A DNA stretch of 64,000 nt from Adiantum capillus-veneris (taxonomy: Eukaryota; Streptophyta; Polypodiopsida; Polypodiales; Pteridaceae): positions 63,105,496 to 63,169,495 of the forward strand of contig CM043970.1 in assembly GCA_014529385.2 (NCBI GenBank). Direction: 5' to 3'. The notes beneath the pieces are model-generated. The model searched no databases, was not told the DNA's origin, and was given only the letters and a program-made list of their open reading frames with translations. A program made the translations under genes and the position numbers. Positions 23,356 through 34,303 of the stretch are shown in pieces; within the stretch, counting starts at the first letter, position 1; each line of letters opens with the position of its first letter.

Positions 23356-25176
23356 CAAACTTATCAATGCAATTTATCACAAATCCAACCACTCACCTGG
23401 CAAAGGATCAGTCTCCGCACAGCTTCTTGTTTTGTTGCTGAATATACCTGTACAGAAGCGTTTAATTTCGGCAATTGAATCAAAGCATTTAACTGCTAGA
23501 GGTTATCTTAGTAATGATTGGTATAGCTGGAGAGTTAATCTCAACCACTACTATATTTTATACACTGCTGATGTTCTGGATTAGGTATGCCAATCTAGAA
23601 CTGTACTTCCCCCGGATGTTGGTCAATTTATGTGAAAAAGTTTGAATTCAATCTTTGCTCTGTCAAATGGACAAACAAGGTCCAAATTCACTTCTGAAAG
23701 AAGTTCTGGAACCCTTAAGCCAAATGGAACCTCACTGTCTAAGCCTAATCAAATTTTCTCTTCAGTAGACCCCAGTAGACATCCTACGCGTAGGATGTCT
23801 CCTTGTCTGTTTTGCCTGGATTTTTGCACTATGGATTCCCCTTGATGTGCTGAGTCCACAGCTGTTTTTACTTTTTGATTTGGACACCTATAAGCTGGTC
23901 AATGGATCAGAAATCTGTTCCGACAGCCTGTTGCTGGTCTTGATCAGTATAATCAACTCCAATTTGGACCAAAATTGACTAGGAGGCTTGCCTCCGGCTA
24001 TACAACACCTTGCTATGCCCACAGTCGGTATCTGGCTTCAATTTCTTGCTTTAGACATCCTACGCGTAGGATGTATTTTTCATCAGAATGGCTTCAAATT
24101 CAAAGCACGGGCTCCCCTTGAGGTGTTGATCACTTTGGTATGCTCAAAATTAGGTTTGGAGTGCAAAATCACACAGAAGACATCCTGCACGTAGGATGTC
24201 TTTTTGGCCTGTTTGACCCCAAACTTGACCCACAGCTTTCTCTTGATGTCAGCAACCCAGTGGTACGCTTAGATTTTGGTTTGGATTTCAAAAGTCCCCA
24301 ATTTTAGCTGTTCTTGCCTTTTTCAGTCAAAAGTGCTAAAGTCTGCTTTGAACCCAATTTTCTCACCCAAATGAGATGAAACCCACCTCTCAGTCACTCA
24401 ATATATCATGCAGATCATGCTCATGCCGCCATCCTATGGTTTTGGTCTTAAAATAATGCTTTGGCACAATTTGGGTAGGATGTCTAGCAATTTCAATCTA
24501 TCTGGCCTTATCCTGTCAAGATATGGTCAAATTTCCACTTTCCAGTTGAAAATAAGGTAAACCCCACCTTCTGAACACACTGGTCAACTCAAAATTCCAA
24601 AATTCCCACCAAATTATCCTGTAGACATCCTACATGTAGGATGTCTCCTGGCTTAAAATTAAAAATTTTCCTGACAGAAATGCTCCTGATGCTCTGCAGC
24701 CCTATCAGAAACACTCATAGTAACTTTTGGACTTCACTTTATCTTTCAAACACACTTTTGCGTCTTTTTGCTTCTTTTACAACCTTGTGATAAATTTACC
24801 AAGCAAGTATACATGCATGAAGTGCTCTAGATCCTGAATCATGATGTCCTACTTACTCTACTCCTACTCATCATGTGAAATGGTGATAATGGTGTTTTGG
24901 TTGCTCTTTGGCCTCTCCGGACTCTCAATCTCTCCTCTCACCGCTTCTACCACTCCAACTCCTACTCTAGAACTCAACTAATATCTAAAACTATCTCAGT
25001 CTACCTAAATCTACCTAAGTCAAAGGATCTAGGCCAGACACACGCTTCCTAGACTCCCTCTAAGACCTACAGAGTCCTCCACCCTCTAATCCTATCTAAA
25101 TGTAAAACGAGACTCTTGGCAAGCCAAAAATATCTATCCTCAAGGACTAGTCTCGGTCACCTACCTAAGGTTTTCG
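23356..25176. other. E1 leader, noncoding
   Basis: About 1.8 kb between the primer site and the Gag start, on the minus strand. It carries the second palindrome array (separate entry) and no coding domain. A weak 5' splice-site-like CCTTAGGTAGGTGAC lies just inside the primer site near 25155-25170, so part of the leader could be an intron. Confidence 0.7.
23779..24644. repeat. E1 palindrome array, leader block
   Basis: Four palindromes: perfect ACATCCTACGCGTAGGATGT at 23779-23798 and 24055-24074, and variants at 24180-24199 and 24625-24644. A half-site (GGTAGGATGTCT) lies at 24476-24487. Spacing is 276, 125 and 445 bp. It is the same word as in the inter-ORF block 13 kb away and is found nowhere in the coding region. 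Confidence 0.92.
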
Positions 25177-25194
25177 TCCCCGGCAGCGGCGCCA
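25177..25194 (-). other. E1 primer binding site
   Basis: On the minus strand TGGCGCCGCTGCCGGGGA, one base inside the 5' LTR end. TGGCGCC-type primer sites are typical of Athila/Tat-like plant elements and not of the initiator-Met type. The exact tRNA was not determined. Confidence 0.9.
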
Positions 25195-25195
25195 A

Positions 25196-25820
25196 TGTTG
25201 GACGGATACGCCGTGACAGACGTCAGCACAACGAGAACTCACCTAACAAGATTTGTCAGCTAAAGACGAAGCTCGATCCGCAGGTGCGTGGAAGAAATCA
25301 TAGGGTGTCAACCTACAATCGATCGACTCCTAACTAATTCCTACAGAGGTCTCTACCCAATGTCTAAGTCACAGTCTTCAAGAGTGCATAAGAGGAAACT
25401 TCCTACAACGCTTTCTAGAGCCGAACACTCATTGCACAATCTTGAAACACCACAGAACTTGAAGGAGAACCTACTAACACCAATAGCTCGCTCTCCCTAA
25501 GGTCTATGAACCAAAACCCCAAACCAAAACACCCGGTGAAAAATCACGTAGGATGTCTGGTCGAATTTTGCAAGTCTTCGTTTCCGAAATCTAAAGTGCC
25601 TAATGTGTAGCTCTACTCAATGTGAACGCGTGGATATGCTGCAATGCAAAATCGGACAACGTATGCTCACCAAATTACCAGATGAAGCTCGTAGATGGAG
25701 CTGATAAAACTGGACCGTATGCGCGCAATGTAGGTATCGGCGCATAGCTTCCATCGGGGGCAACACACTACACTTCTCCACACTCGATTCCGACCACCGG
25801 TGCACACATAGCGTCAAGAT
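25196..25820 (-). mobile_element. E1 5' LTR, truncated
   Basis: Starts TGTTGGACGG next to the primer site and follows the 3' LTR until GCGTCAAGAT (25820), after which about 310 bp of the outer LTR are missing. Roughly 8 percent divergence from the 3' LTR by eye over about 190 bp. Half-site of the E1 palindrome at 25547-25558. Confidence 0.92.
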
Positions 25821-25824
25821 TAAG
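25821..25824. other. Rearrangement junction between E1 LTR and duplicated E3/E2 segment
   Basis: Four bases (TAAG) join the broken E1 LTR to sequence homologous to 4533 onward. Neither parent contains them in this context, so they look like filler or microhomology at an illegitimate join. Confidence 0.75.
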
Positions 25825-25972
25825 ATAATGTCCTTCTGTATATATATTTATGTAAGTTTCAAGAACTTTAAATACCCTTCTGTTGAACTCACATGATAGG
25901 TTACATTTTTATTAGGTGACCTCCCCGGGGTCCTAGTATGCCAGTGGAAGAAATGCATGGGGAAACACTATG

Positions 25973-26870
25973 TGTGGGATGGGTGTCTAACCTCACTCCT
26001 ATCTTATTGCAGACATAGCAAGAAACACAAATATAATTGTCAATCCATGGGACGAAGCTGACTCGACTAGTGCATAGAGGCTACAAGAGGTTGTCAATCT
26101 CTTGGAAAACAACAAACAACTTGCATCTAACTCAAGCTACACACAAATGACAGAAATCACCAAAAGCTAATTGCTCATCGACAAACAAATCACAACCGTT
26201 ACAACATCAAACGACATCCAAATGTTACGCAACTTCTAGGACATGTTTATAAGACCTAAGCACACATGCTTATGGTCTCAAATTTCACTTTAGGTCAAGT
26301 GCAAAAATCGTGATTATTAACAACAGTGAGTTTTTTACCTAGTCGTTTTTGACCCAAAATGTATCTAAATGCTTAGCAATGATGCCCCAATACCCCGCCT
26401 ATACTTAGTTTATGATTTTGAAGCTTAAATTCCTACTTATGATGAAATTAAGCCGCGGGTCGATGACGTCAAAAGCTACGGATTACCATGAATTGCTTAC
26501 GTCAATGCGTAGAGCTCTTACCTATGATTACAACACCAACAAAAGTCACTGCAATGTGACAACTGGTAAGGGATTAGGAAGCGCAAGAAGGAGAGAATTG
26601 AGCACTGTTAGCTCACGCTGTGTTTTTGTCATCCAAAAACTTATAAAATTGGCTTTCATACCTTAGCCACTGTTTTTGTGGTCAAAACTAATCATCTGAG
26701 AGCTCTAACTAAAGACAGGTTCATACAATATGGAAGCTTGTAGCCTTGGCTCATCAATTACACTGTTTATTTTAAAAGTAGGAGCTACAACATTCCCGAT
26801 TCATCAAAATAATAAGTCTTTTACAATAAGAGTTACCGAAAATGTTATTTGAGTTAGCTTGCTGCTAACA
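25973..26870 (-). mobile_element. E2 3' LTR
   Basis: TGTGGGATGG to GCTGCTAACA on the plus strand; flanked by CTATG on the low side and the polypurine tract on the high side. Half-site of the E2 palindrome at 26306-26321. A TTTATAAG stretch near 26640-26650 could be the promoter box on the element strand. Confidence 0.92.
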
Positions 26871-26884
26871 TTCCCCCTCTCCTC
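26871..26884 (-). other. E2 polypurine tract
   Basis: Minus strand GAGGAGAGGGGGAA immediately before TGTTAGCAGC of the 3' LTR. The duplicated copy at 5579-5592 reads GAGGAGGGGGGAAA. Confidence 0.88.
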
Positions 26885-29800
26885 GACTGTGTCATCCCTT
26901 GACACAGCTTCATGGACTGAAGTAGTCTTCAGGTTGACGGCTAGCGAGGAGATCTTTAAGCGCATGGAGTGCTTTCTCATATCTGAGTCTTGTTTCTTTG
27001 TCAGGAACCTGCAAGAACTGCATGGTGACTCTATTTTTAAGCTCAATGACTGAATAGCTAGCAAATCTGGATGTAAGGTTGCTTCACTTGCCCAAATATC
27101 TTCGTTCACCAAGTGAAGAAACTTGTATAGAATGTTTCTTCAAACGCCAAAATATTGCTAGAGGGCAAAACATGCATCGAACGTAGAAGCCGTAAAGGAC
27201 TTCTTCGGAAGGCTGGCCACTTAGGTCATAACACAGACCCTTATTGCCTTTGAGGAAAGACATCCATGGTGCTCCGGCTTGCTCTGGCTCGTGAAAATCT
27301 TGAATACATGTGAGCAGCATTCTGCAAATCTTATACAACAACATGGCACATGAGAGGTCAGGGAGGCGCTTGAAGAAAGTCATGGCGTGTTGGACGGATA
27401 CGCCGTGACGGTCGTCAGCACAGCGAGAACTCACCTAACAAGATTTGTCAGCTAAGGACGAAGCTCGACCCGCAGGCGCCTGAAAGCATAGGGTGTCAAC
27501 CTACACTCGACCGGCTCTAACTAATTCCTAAAGAGGTCTCTACCCAATGTCTAAGTCACAGTCTTCAAGAGTGCATAAGAGGAAACTTCCTACAACTCTT
27601 TCTAGAGCCGAACACCCATCGAACAATCTCGAAACACCACAAAACTTGAAGGAGACCCTACTAACACCAATAGGTCGCTCTCCCTAAGATCTATGAACCA
27701 AAACCCCAACCCAAAACACCCGGTGCAAAATCACGTAGGATGTCTGGTCGAATTTTGCAGGTCTTCATTTCCAAAATCTAAAGTGCCTAATGTGTATCTC
27801 TACTCAATGTGAACACATGGATATGCTGCAATGCAAAATCGGACAACGTATGCTCACCGAATCACCAGATGAAGCTCGTAGATGGAGCTCGCAAAACCAG
27901 ACCGTATGCGCGCAATGTAGGTATCGGCGCGTAGCTCTCATTGGGGGCAACACGCTGCACTTCTCCACAGTCGATACCGACCACCGGTGCACACGTAGCG
28001 TCAAGATGAAGCTCACACTCTCTCTCGTACACAGTACGCTCATCACAGACTTCAAATTTTTTTTTAAAAAAATGACAAAAGGTTTTTCATTAAGGTCAAA
28101 AAGTGGTATAAATACCTTACAATTCTCAAATCCTAAAGTTCGAAATCAACCATCTACTCAATCTAACTGTCAAAACTGGGATACAATCTGGAAACTTCTG
28201 TAAACCCCAATATTTACGAGGTGAAATGTCGAGTTTTCTCAATAAATGAATAATTACAAAAAATGATAATCTGCCGAGTAGTCAGTTTCCGTAGGGTGTG
28301 TCCAGCTTCTAACATGGCGCCCATTAGGGTTTTCACCATGTATTCCTCTGTTTCCGGTCCTTGCTCTTGAGCTGGTAGTCATGGATAGTTCAGACATGTC
28401 GGACTCTTTTTTTTTAGTGCTTCATATGCCTGCCAGGTCCTTACCCTTGGTACATGAAAAAATGTTGGGTCTTTTTGTAGTACTGCAGATGCTCTTGTGA
28501 ATAGAATCAGATATCTTGAATTCTTGTTCAACCAACTCTTTCTCCACTTGGGGTGGATATTCTTTGAGCCTGCTGCCTACATATCCTTGTATAGTCTTTT
28601 CTTTACCTGTAGTAACTCTACTTTGATCAAAGGGTATGGAAATGATTTTTGATGCCACTGTGCATTGATTTGGTTGGGAGTGAGTTGAGTTACATTGATT
28701 GATTGAAGAATTCTTAACTCCCAATCCATTGCTGATTTCCATTCAACATCTATTTCTTGGGCAATCTGCTCTTTGAGTGCATCTTCCTCAGCTTTGGAAA
28801 GTTGGACCATGGGCACTTGCTCAGCTTCAGTGAGTGGTATCTAAAAATCCCCTTCTTCTTCTAGCCCCTCTGATGGCTGTGTTTACATCTCAGAAAATGA
28901 GGTTGAGGGTATATCAACAGTTGGTTGCTCAGAGGTACCTGCTTTGTCTTGAGTCTCTAGTTGTCCCTCTCTTGGCAGTTGATTAACTTTTTTTAATTTG
29001 GCTATATCTTTGAGAAGTTGCTCTTCTCTTTGGACTCACATCAATGCAAGGTCTCGTCTTTGTGATTGCTCTAGCTTCAACTCTAACTTGAGATCCTTGT
29101 TTCTCTTTTCCAAAGTCTTATAGACTTCATCTGTACCTTTGATTGAGGCGACAATAGGATTTTCTCTTATCTGTCTCAAAAAGGCTCCCGGATCATTGAT
29201 CCTTTGCTCAGAGTACTATAGAGAAGCATTTGCTACATCAAGCTGCACTTGGATATTTTGGACTGACAAAATAGTGATTAGGAGTTCATTTGTTACTTCT
29301 ATCAGCTGTTGATCTTTGGTCTTGCAGGCATCGGATAACTTGGTTAGAAGCTCTCCCAGCTCTTCCATTTCTTTTTGCTGCTTCTCTTTTGCAACCTGGT
29401 GTTGTTCTGCTTCATCCTTCAATTCTTTGATTTGTCTTTGTAGATCTGAAATTATATTCATGATGTCATCTAACTCTCCTTGTAGAGAATCAATGACTAG
29501 CTTACGTTCTTTGGCCTTAGAATTGCGGCTAAGTGCTATTGTTCATATTTTTCTGTCATCAACTGCATCTGCTTGGATTAACCTGTATGTTGACTTTGTC
29601 ATTCGTTTCCCAATCTTCAGGCTCTGTAGGCTATCTAGAAGTTTCAATCCTTTTAGTGTGTGGTTCCTTGGGTGGTTCTGTGGTGGCTCCTTGTGGTTGC
29701 GGCGGGGGTTCTACTTCTCCTTGAGGCATTGTGGTTGCCTCGGCTGCTTCTGCTTCTTGAGGCTTAGTAGATGCCTCAACTGTTTCTTGTTGGGTGGTCA

Positions 29801-31300
29801 TAGAAGGGTCTACCTCAGTTTGTTCTGTTGCTTTTGGTTGTTCAAAACTTGATGCTTCTTGTTGCTCAGGATCTTTTTCCTTGGCTTCCTTGCCCTCCTT
29901 TAGTTTAGCTATTGGTGAATGGCTTGGGATTGGAATTGGGTGGTCTTTTTGCTCTGTAGCGGGTGAAGTGGGTTTTGGAGACATCTCCCCTTGGTCGTGA
30001 TGTGTCTCACTTTGTTCCGTAGCCTCAGTTTGTCTCTGTTTCTCGGCCTCATTTTCCGTTGCTTTCCTTTCAGCTTCTTGAGCTTCTTTCAACTCTAAGG
30101 CTTTTGCCTCTGCATACACGCGTTGAAGAAATTTCGTGGGTTCCTCTGCTCCTTTCCTTGTAGGGTTCTAGGTTTGGGGTCCCCTTATGTCTCTTGGAAC
30201 CCATGTTTCAGAGTCCTCACCTGTAGCTTGGTGGCTCCTTTCATAAGTTTGTTTTTCTCTTTCAAACCTCGCCTTCTTTTGCTGAGGTTCTTCCTAGTGT
30301 GCGGCTATTGCTTTCTTCTTCATCTCTTCAGTTCTTGCTCACCTTTCCTTGTTGTTTGAGCTCTCACTACTATGAGCTTCGTGGGAGCTTTCAATAGATT
30401 CTTCGTCTGCCTTATATACTCTCTTTGATGAACGCATGGTTCTCGGAGAAGGTTGTGCAAAAACAATCCATGTGTTCTGATCTGGGGCTGGCGGCAAATT
30501 ATCGGCCATGCCAATAGCATGATATGCTATTCTCGTCAGCACTTCAGGGGCGCCTAGATATGTGATTTTTCCTTCTTTCTTTGTGCCTTTCAGTGTTGTT
30601 AGCACATACTATGCATGATCAATTGACTGCCTGGTTGTCGACTTCAATACTTGAGTGAAGGTGGTCGCAACCGCATGATTTGGGGTGGTATACCGTGGTG
30701 GTCTCTTTGATAAGAAGTGGAAGTGTTGATGGTATAGGCAAGCTAGTTCTTCCACTTGCCTTTGGATGAGGTCAGTGGCAACAACAGTCTCTTTGGTGAA
30801 TGTGCCTGTTGTCTTTCTATCTCGGGCCCGCATCGTCATACCTTCAGTCGGCAGCTTTGTGCCTCAGCCACAATCTCTTTTGTGATTACTACTTCTACCT
30901 TCTGCCCTTGTTGATCAGTGATTTGGGCTAACCTATCCTCTTTGATCGTGGATAGTAGTTCATATGCCTTCTAGAAATCCACGCCGCATGGTTCCTGGTT
31001 GTAGAAGTCCCTGAGACCCAGCCTTCTGTTGGCTTCTTTGGTGTCTGGCTTTGCAGCTACATCATATATCTCTTTTGGAAGCATTTGCTGTTCCACTTGG
31101 TGTCCTTCTTCTCTCTTGAACCTTCCAGTGAAAATCATGGTATTGTTTTCTTCCAGTTGTTCTTTTGACAAGTACATTGCCTTGGCCGTCTTTACTGAAC
31201 TTGGGTCGAGTTGGTAGGGTGGCAGCTCTTGCAACTTTTCTTTCTAAGACACCCTTTTCTTGGCCTTCTCGGCAGCTTTCAATGCTTCTGTTAAGTGAAT
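26885..31300 (-). pseudogene. E2 ORF-X: coiled-coil protein, interrupted by a solo LTR
   Basis: Homologue of E1 ORF-X, about 3.46 kb without the solo LTR. N-terminal part (31300-30970) has a Lys/Ala-rich start and MLPKEIYD. 30839-30609 has KRPPRYTTPNHAVATTFTQ, matching E1 KRPQKYRMPPAAIATTFTW. 30119-29631 is Pro/Glu/Gln/Thr-rich low-complexity sequence, and 29461-28750 is coiled coil. 28560-28430 has PKWRKSW and RVRTWQA; then HGENPNG, where the solo LTR cuts in (28315), and the frame resumes at 27387 with FKRLPDLSC. No ATG start is preserved. Stops are frequent. Function unknown; nuclear or DNA-binding roles are conceivable but unproven. Confidence 0.72.
27388..28314 (-). mobile_element. Solo LTR of the E1 family inside E2 ORF-X
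   Basis: Complete LTR from TGTTGGACGG to CTTCTAACA with a perfect TGGCG duplication on both sides (27383-27387, 28315-28319). Removing it rejoins the ORF-X reading (HGENPNG to FKRLPDLSC). By eye it is most similar to the E1 3' LTR at 6098, which abuts the duplicated copy of exactly the same target sequence. Half-site of the E1 palindrome at 27734-27745. Confidence 0.95.
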
Positions 31301-31469
31301 ACAGTGCCAAAGTTAGAAGATTCTGCAAATTCTACTCTGAAATTCCCCGAGTCTGAATTGCTGACAAATGATGTTCATTTTGCTTCAAATCAATTCTGGA
31401 GCATGCATAGATGCATAAAAACATGTAAGGATCAAAATCATATAGTTCACGCAAAAATTTGCGACAAAA

Positions 31470-32072
31470 GTAAATAATCGCGTTTATTTACAACTGGGGA
31501 TTTTTTCCAACTTTTTGCATTTTGGACATGATAGGCTTGAACTCTATGGCATTCAGGTGCTCTGAGTTAAGTGTGGGCTCATTTGAGTGCACTGGGTGGA
31601 AATGGTGCCAGATTTAGGCTTTCAGTCTCTAAAACGGTAGATATACTGAGATTTTGAGTTTTTGAGATCCAAATTTGCTCAAATATGTCAGTGGACTTGG
31701 GATATCATGTTCTTTGGTCCCATAAGGTCAAAGTTGCAAATTTCATCCATTTTGTAAGAAAGTAAATAATCATGATAATCACGATTATTAACTTTTTCAC
31801 AAAATGCATATTTTTTTATTGCAACTTGGTTCTAGGCATGTTGTAGACTCTGTGTATGAGATATGGGGTGATTTGGATCAAAAAATGTGACAGATAACTC
31901 AAAATTTGGATTGGAAATAGGTTGGAGCGTTTTTTGACAATTTCCAAGTATTTCTTGATCATTTTGGCTCATACTTGAAATGTAGCATGTATTAGATGTG
32001 TACAAGTGATAGGTGAAGTGAAGGGATCATTTTCAAGCCAAAAAAAGCACAAAAGTAAATAATCATGTTTAC
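31470..32072. repeat. E2 palindrome array, inter-ORF block
   Basis: Copies centred on AAATAATCGCGATTATTT: 31470-31491, a compound copy at 31762-31792 (two overlapping half-palindromes) and a shortened one at 32055-32072. Spacing 292 and 293 bp. It lies just upstream of ORF-X, as in E1, but the word is unrelated to that of E1 apart from the CGCG centre. Confidence 0.9.
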
Positions 32073-32689
32073 AATAGTTATTTTTTTTGCAAGACTTGAC
32101 AATTTGATGACCTAGACATATTTAATACATCTAAAACAAGTCCTAAATTGAATTTGATAAAGTTTTGTCGTGTTGGTATCACTTCCTGCCTTGTCGACTC
32201 TGAAATCACCGATTTTTGTGATTAGATGGCATATGGAGTTGGTTAGTCACTTTTGAAGCTATGGACTTGTTCTCTACACAGTCCTGATGCTACCCATCCA
32301 ATTTTAGCCTATTTGGAGTCAGTTTGACTTCATATGTCAAATTTGACGCTTTGTAGCCTTTGAGCTATTTTTTGATGTTTGAGAGCTTGTCTTGGATGTT
32401 TTCATGAAACCATCCATGTACATTGTGTATAGACCCAGTCTATAAGCTGTCTGTGGAGTTAGAATCCGATTCTGGCATCTAGTAAAAACCTAGGTTTTCT
32501 ACTTGGGACCCCCCTCGACCCCTGTCAAATGGTCATTTAGAGCCACTATGGTCAATTTTTGGTCGTAGGAGCCACTATGGTCAAATGGTCATTTAGAGCC
32601 ATTATGGTCAATTTTTGCACTGCTGGGTTTCTAGGGTTCTTTCCTGAGACTAGACTTGCTACCCAACCATATAGAATTGTTCATTGATA
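32073..32689. other. E2 inter-ORF spacer
   Basis: Noncoding, AT-rich. Contains a local repeat of GGTCATTTAGAGCCA (near 32530 and 32587). Nothing else recognised. Confidence 0.6.
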
Positions 32690-32830
32690 AGCTTAGAACT
32701 TACCCCTCATGTCTCATGTGAGACGACGCTGTAAAAGGGCGACTGTGGACTCCAAAAATCGCGCACGAAAAAGGTAGAGAGCTCTCTCCTCCAAGATTGA
32801 CTAGTGAAGATGAGGTGATTTTGGGCTACC
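32690..32830 (-). promoter_or_regulatory. Candidate leader and splice donor for E2 ORF-X
   Basis: Minus strand GAGACATGAGGGGTAAGTTC contains a strong GTAAGT donor-like site, aligned with E1 near 12170. Upstream TCACCTCAT and GAGAGAGCTCTC match the E1 block in order and spacing. If real, the palindrome array would lie in the intron of an ORF-X transcript. Confidence 0.4.
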
Positions 32831-33261
32831 TTGGATATCTATACTTAGACTTCCCAAACTATTTTTCCCAAATCCCCCTGTTAGTCCTACTAGGCCGTGA
32901 AATCTATGTTAGACCCAAAAATTTCTTTAATCGGTTTTTGGTAGCTCATTTTGCAAGAATTTGCAGAAGTAGGCCTTGACATCCTAATTTAGGCTTCTCA
33001 CTTCCATCTGTCGATTCGATTGAAATTTTTTGTGTTGGTCCTCCTTGTCTTTCTAATCATCAATGTATCTTTAGTTTCTCCATTTGAGCTCATTTGCTAT
33101 TTTTCTGATAGTATATACACTATTTACACTCATTGAGGAGATGTTATAAGTTCAATTTCCCCTATTGATGACTTGTTAAGGGCATTATTAGGTAATTTTG
33201 CAAAAAATCACACGTTAGCATCAAAATTTTTCCTCCCTCTTAAAAAATTACCCTTAATTAC
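32831..33261. other. E2 spacer after the pol stop
   Basis: AT-rich noncoding sequence between the presumed donor region and the end of the pol reading frame. No recognised element. Confidence 0.5.
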
Positions 33262-34303
33262 TTAGTTCCCTTCCACCCCTCCTAGATGGCGTACTCCGTG
33301 ACGACTGTGTGCATGGGTTGAACAATCCTGTCTATGCATAGCCTTGGTTGGCTCTACCATGCTTTGTGGATCAATGCAATTCAAACCATTTTGTTGTGTG
33401 AGAGTTGGGTCTTGAGTAATTAACTCCAAGGGTTTCTGAGGTCGAGGTTTTCTTTTGTTGTCTCCCAAAGAGCAAATCTTGTAGCTTGTGTGCTCTTTGG
33501 TTTATTGTACCATCAAGATGCTTTGGCACATTGATTTCCTGAGCTGTCGATATCAATAATGATGGTTTTTGAGCCTTAACTCTCCATTGGTATCTTGGTT
33601 TTTTATTGATGTACTATTGTGGTTGAGTGTGTTGAGACTTAACCCTCCACTGCTTCATTGGTTTACAGTTTGTGGAGAAGATAAGTGCTCCTTTTTCTCC
33701 AAATCCATTTTTTTAAAGGTTCCCCTCCTGTAAGATGCTCCTCTTTGTGTTTTGAACCTTGGAACCGTCTTTGGTACAGTAGACGATGTTTTTGGCACCA
33801 AATTTGAATCGGCTTGTCATTTAAGTTGTGCCTTTGGTACCCAAATTTTCCTGACTCCTTGCATGCTACTTGTAGCATTTGCTTGTCTATAGGATGGAGA
33901 AGATTGATTGCTTTGTGTTTTGCTCTGCTAGTAACCTCCTTTCCATTCCTCTTTGCTTGGTGTAATTGGAACAATGAGTTGTTCTCCTTTAGGTGATAGC
34001 TTGACCTGATTGGTATCCCAATCTGGTACTGCATTGTACATCCACATCCATGAGATTCCAACAATCATTGTTTCATTCATGTGCTTATCTGGTACGCATA
34101 CAAATTTGTGAGGGCATGAACATCCATGTACTATCACATTTAAGTTGACTACTACAAGTCGGTGTTGGGTTCTTGTTGCATCCTTTAATAGTCAATATTC
34201 CTGAATTCAAAGATTGATTCGTTGCTTTCTTGTACGTGGAATAACTAACTGCATTTACTCGAGCTCCTGTATCGACCAATGCATTTGTGCTATAATTGTT
34301 CAG
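33262..34303 (-). pseudogene. E2 second retropepsin-like domain (PR2) and tail
   Basis: Follows the integrase C-terminus in the same frame after a single stop at about 34304. The catalytic loop ALVDTGARVNAVSY has its Asp codon at 34273. After a frame change the motif MIVGISWMW (near 34062) corresponds to E1 ILLGQPW, with PHKF...VPDK before it matching E1 PHKFYVVKDE. The tail (33900-33262) is basic and Gln-rich; one frame shows a KIWVPKAQL word like the E1 repeats. Frameshifts are present throughout. The catalytic D-T-G is intact here although E2 protease 1 has lost its own. Confidence 0.72.

Larger units (their letters stand above)
6098..25820 (-). mobile_element. E1, near-complete giant Ty3/gypsy LTR retrotransposon
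   Basis: About 19.7 kb on the minus strand with 3' LTR (6098-6971), polypurine tract, ORF-X (about 6986-10306), palindrome-bearing noncoding block, pol with a second protease (13233-18890), gag (18890-23355), palindrome-bearing leader, primer site (25177-25194) and a truncated 5' LTR (25196-25820). Domain order RT-RNase H-integrase places it in Ty3/gypsy (Metaviridae). No chromodomain was seen, and with the extra 3' gene this suggests the Tat/Athila-like side. It inserted into E2 ORF-X: the left flank is TGGCA, and the paired solo LTR has TGGCG on both sides. All coding frames are broken, so it is non-autonomous today. Confidence 0.92.
25825..27387. repeat. Segmental duplication, copy 2 (partner 4533-6097)
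   Basis: Same order as copy 1: E3 flank, CTATG (25968-25972), E2 3' LTR, polypurine tract, ORF-X 3' end. This copy is continuous with the rest of E2 apart from the solo LTR, so it is the one that completes E2. Confidence 0.9.
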
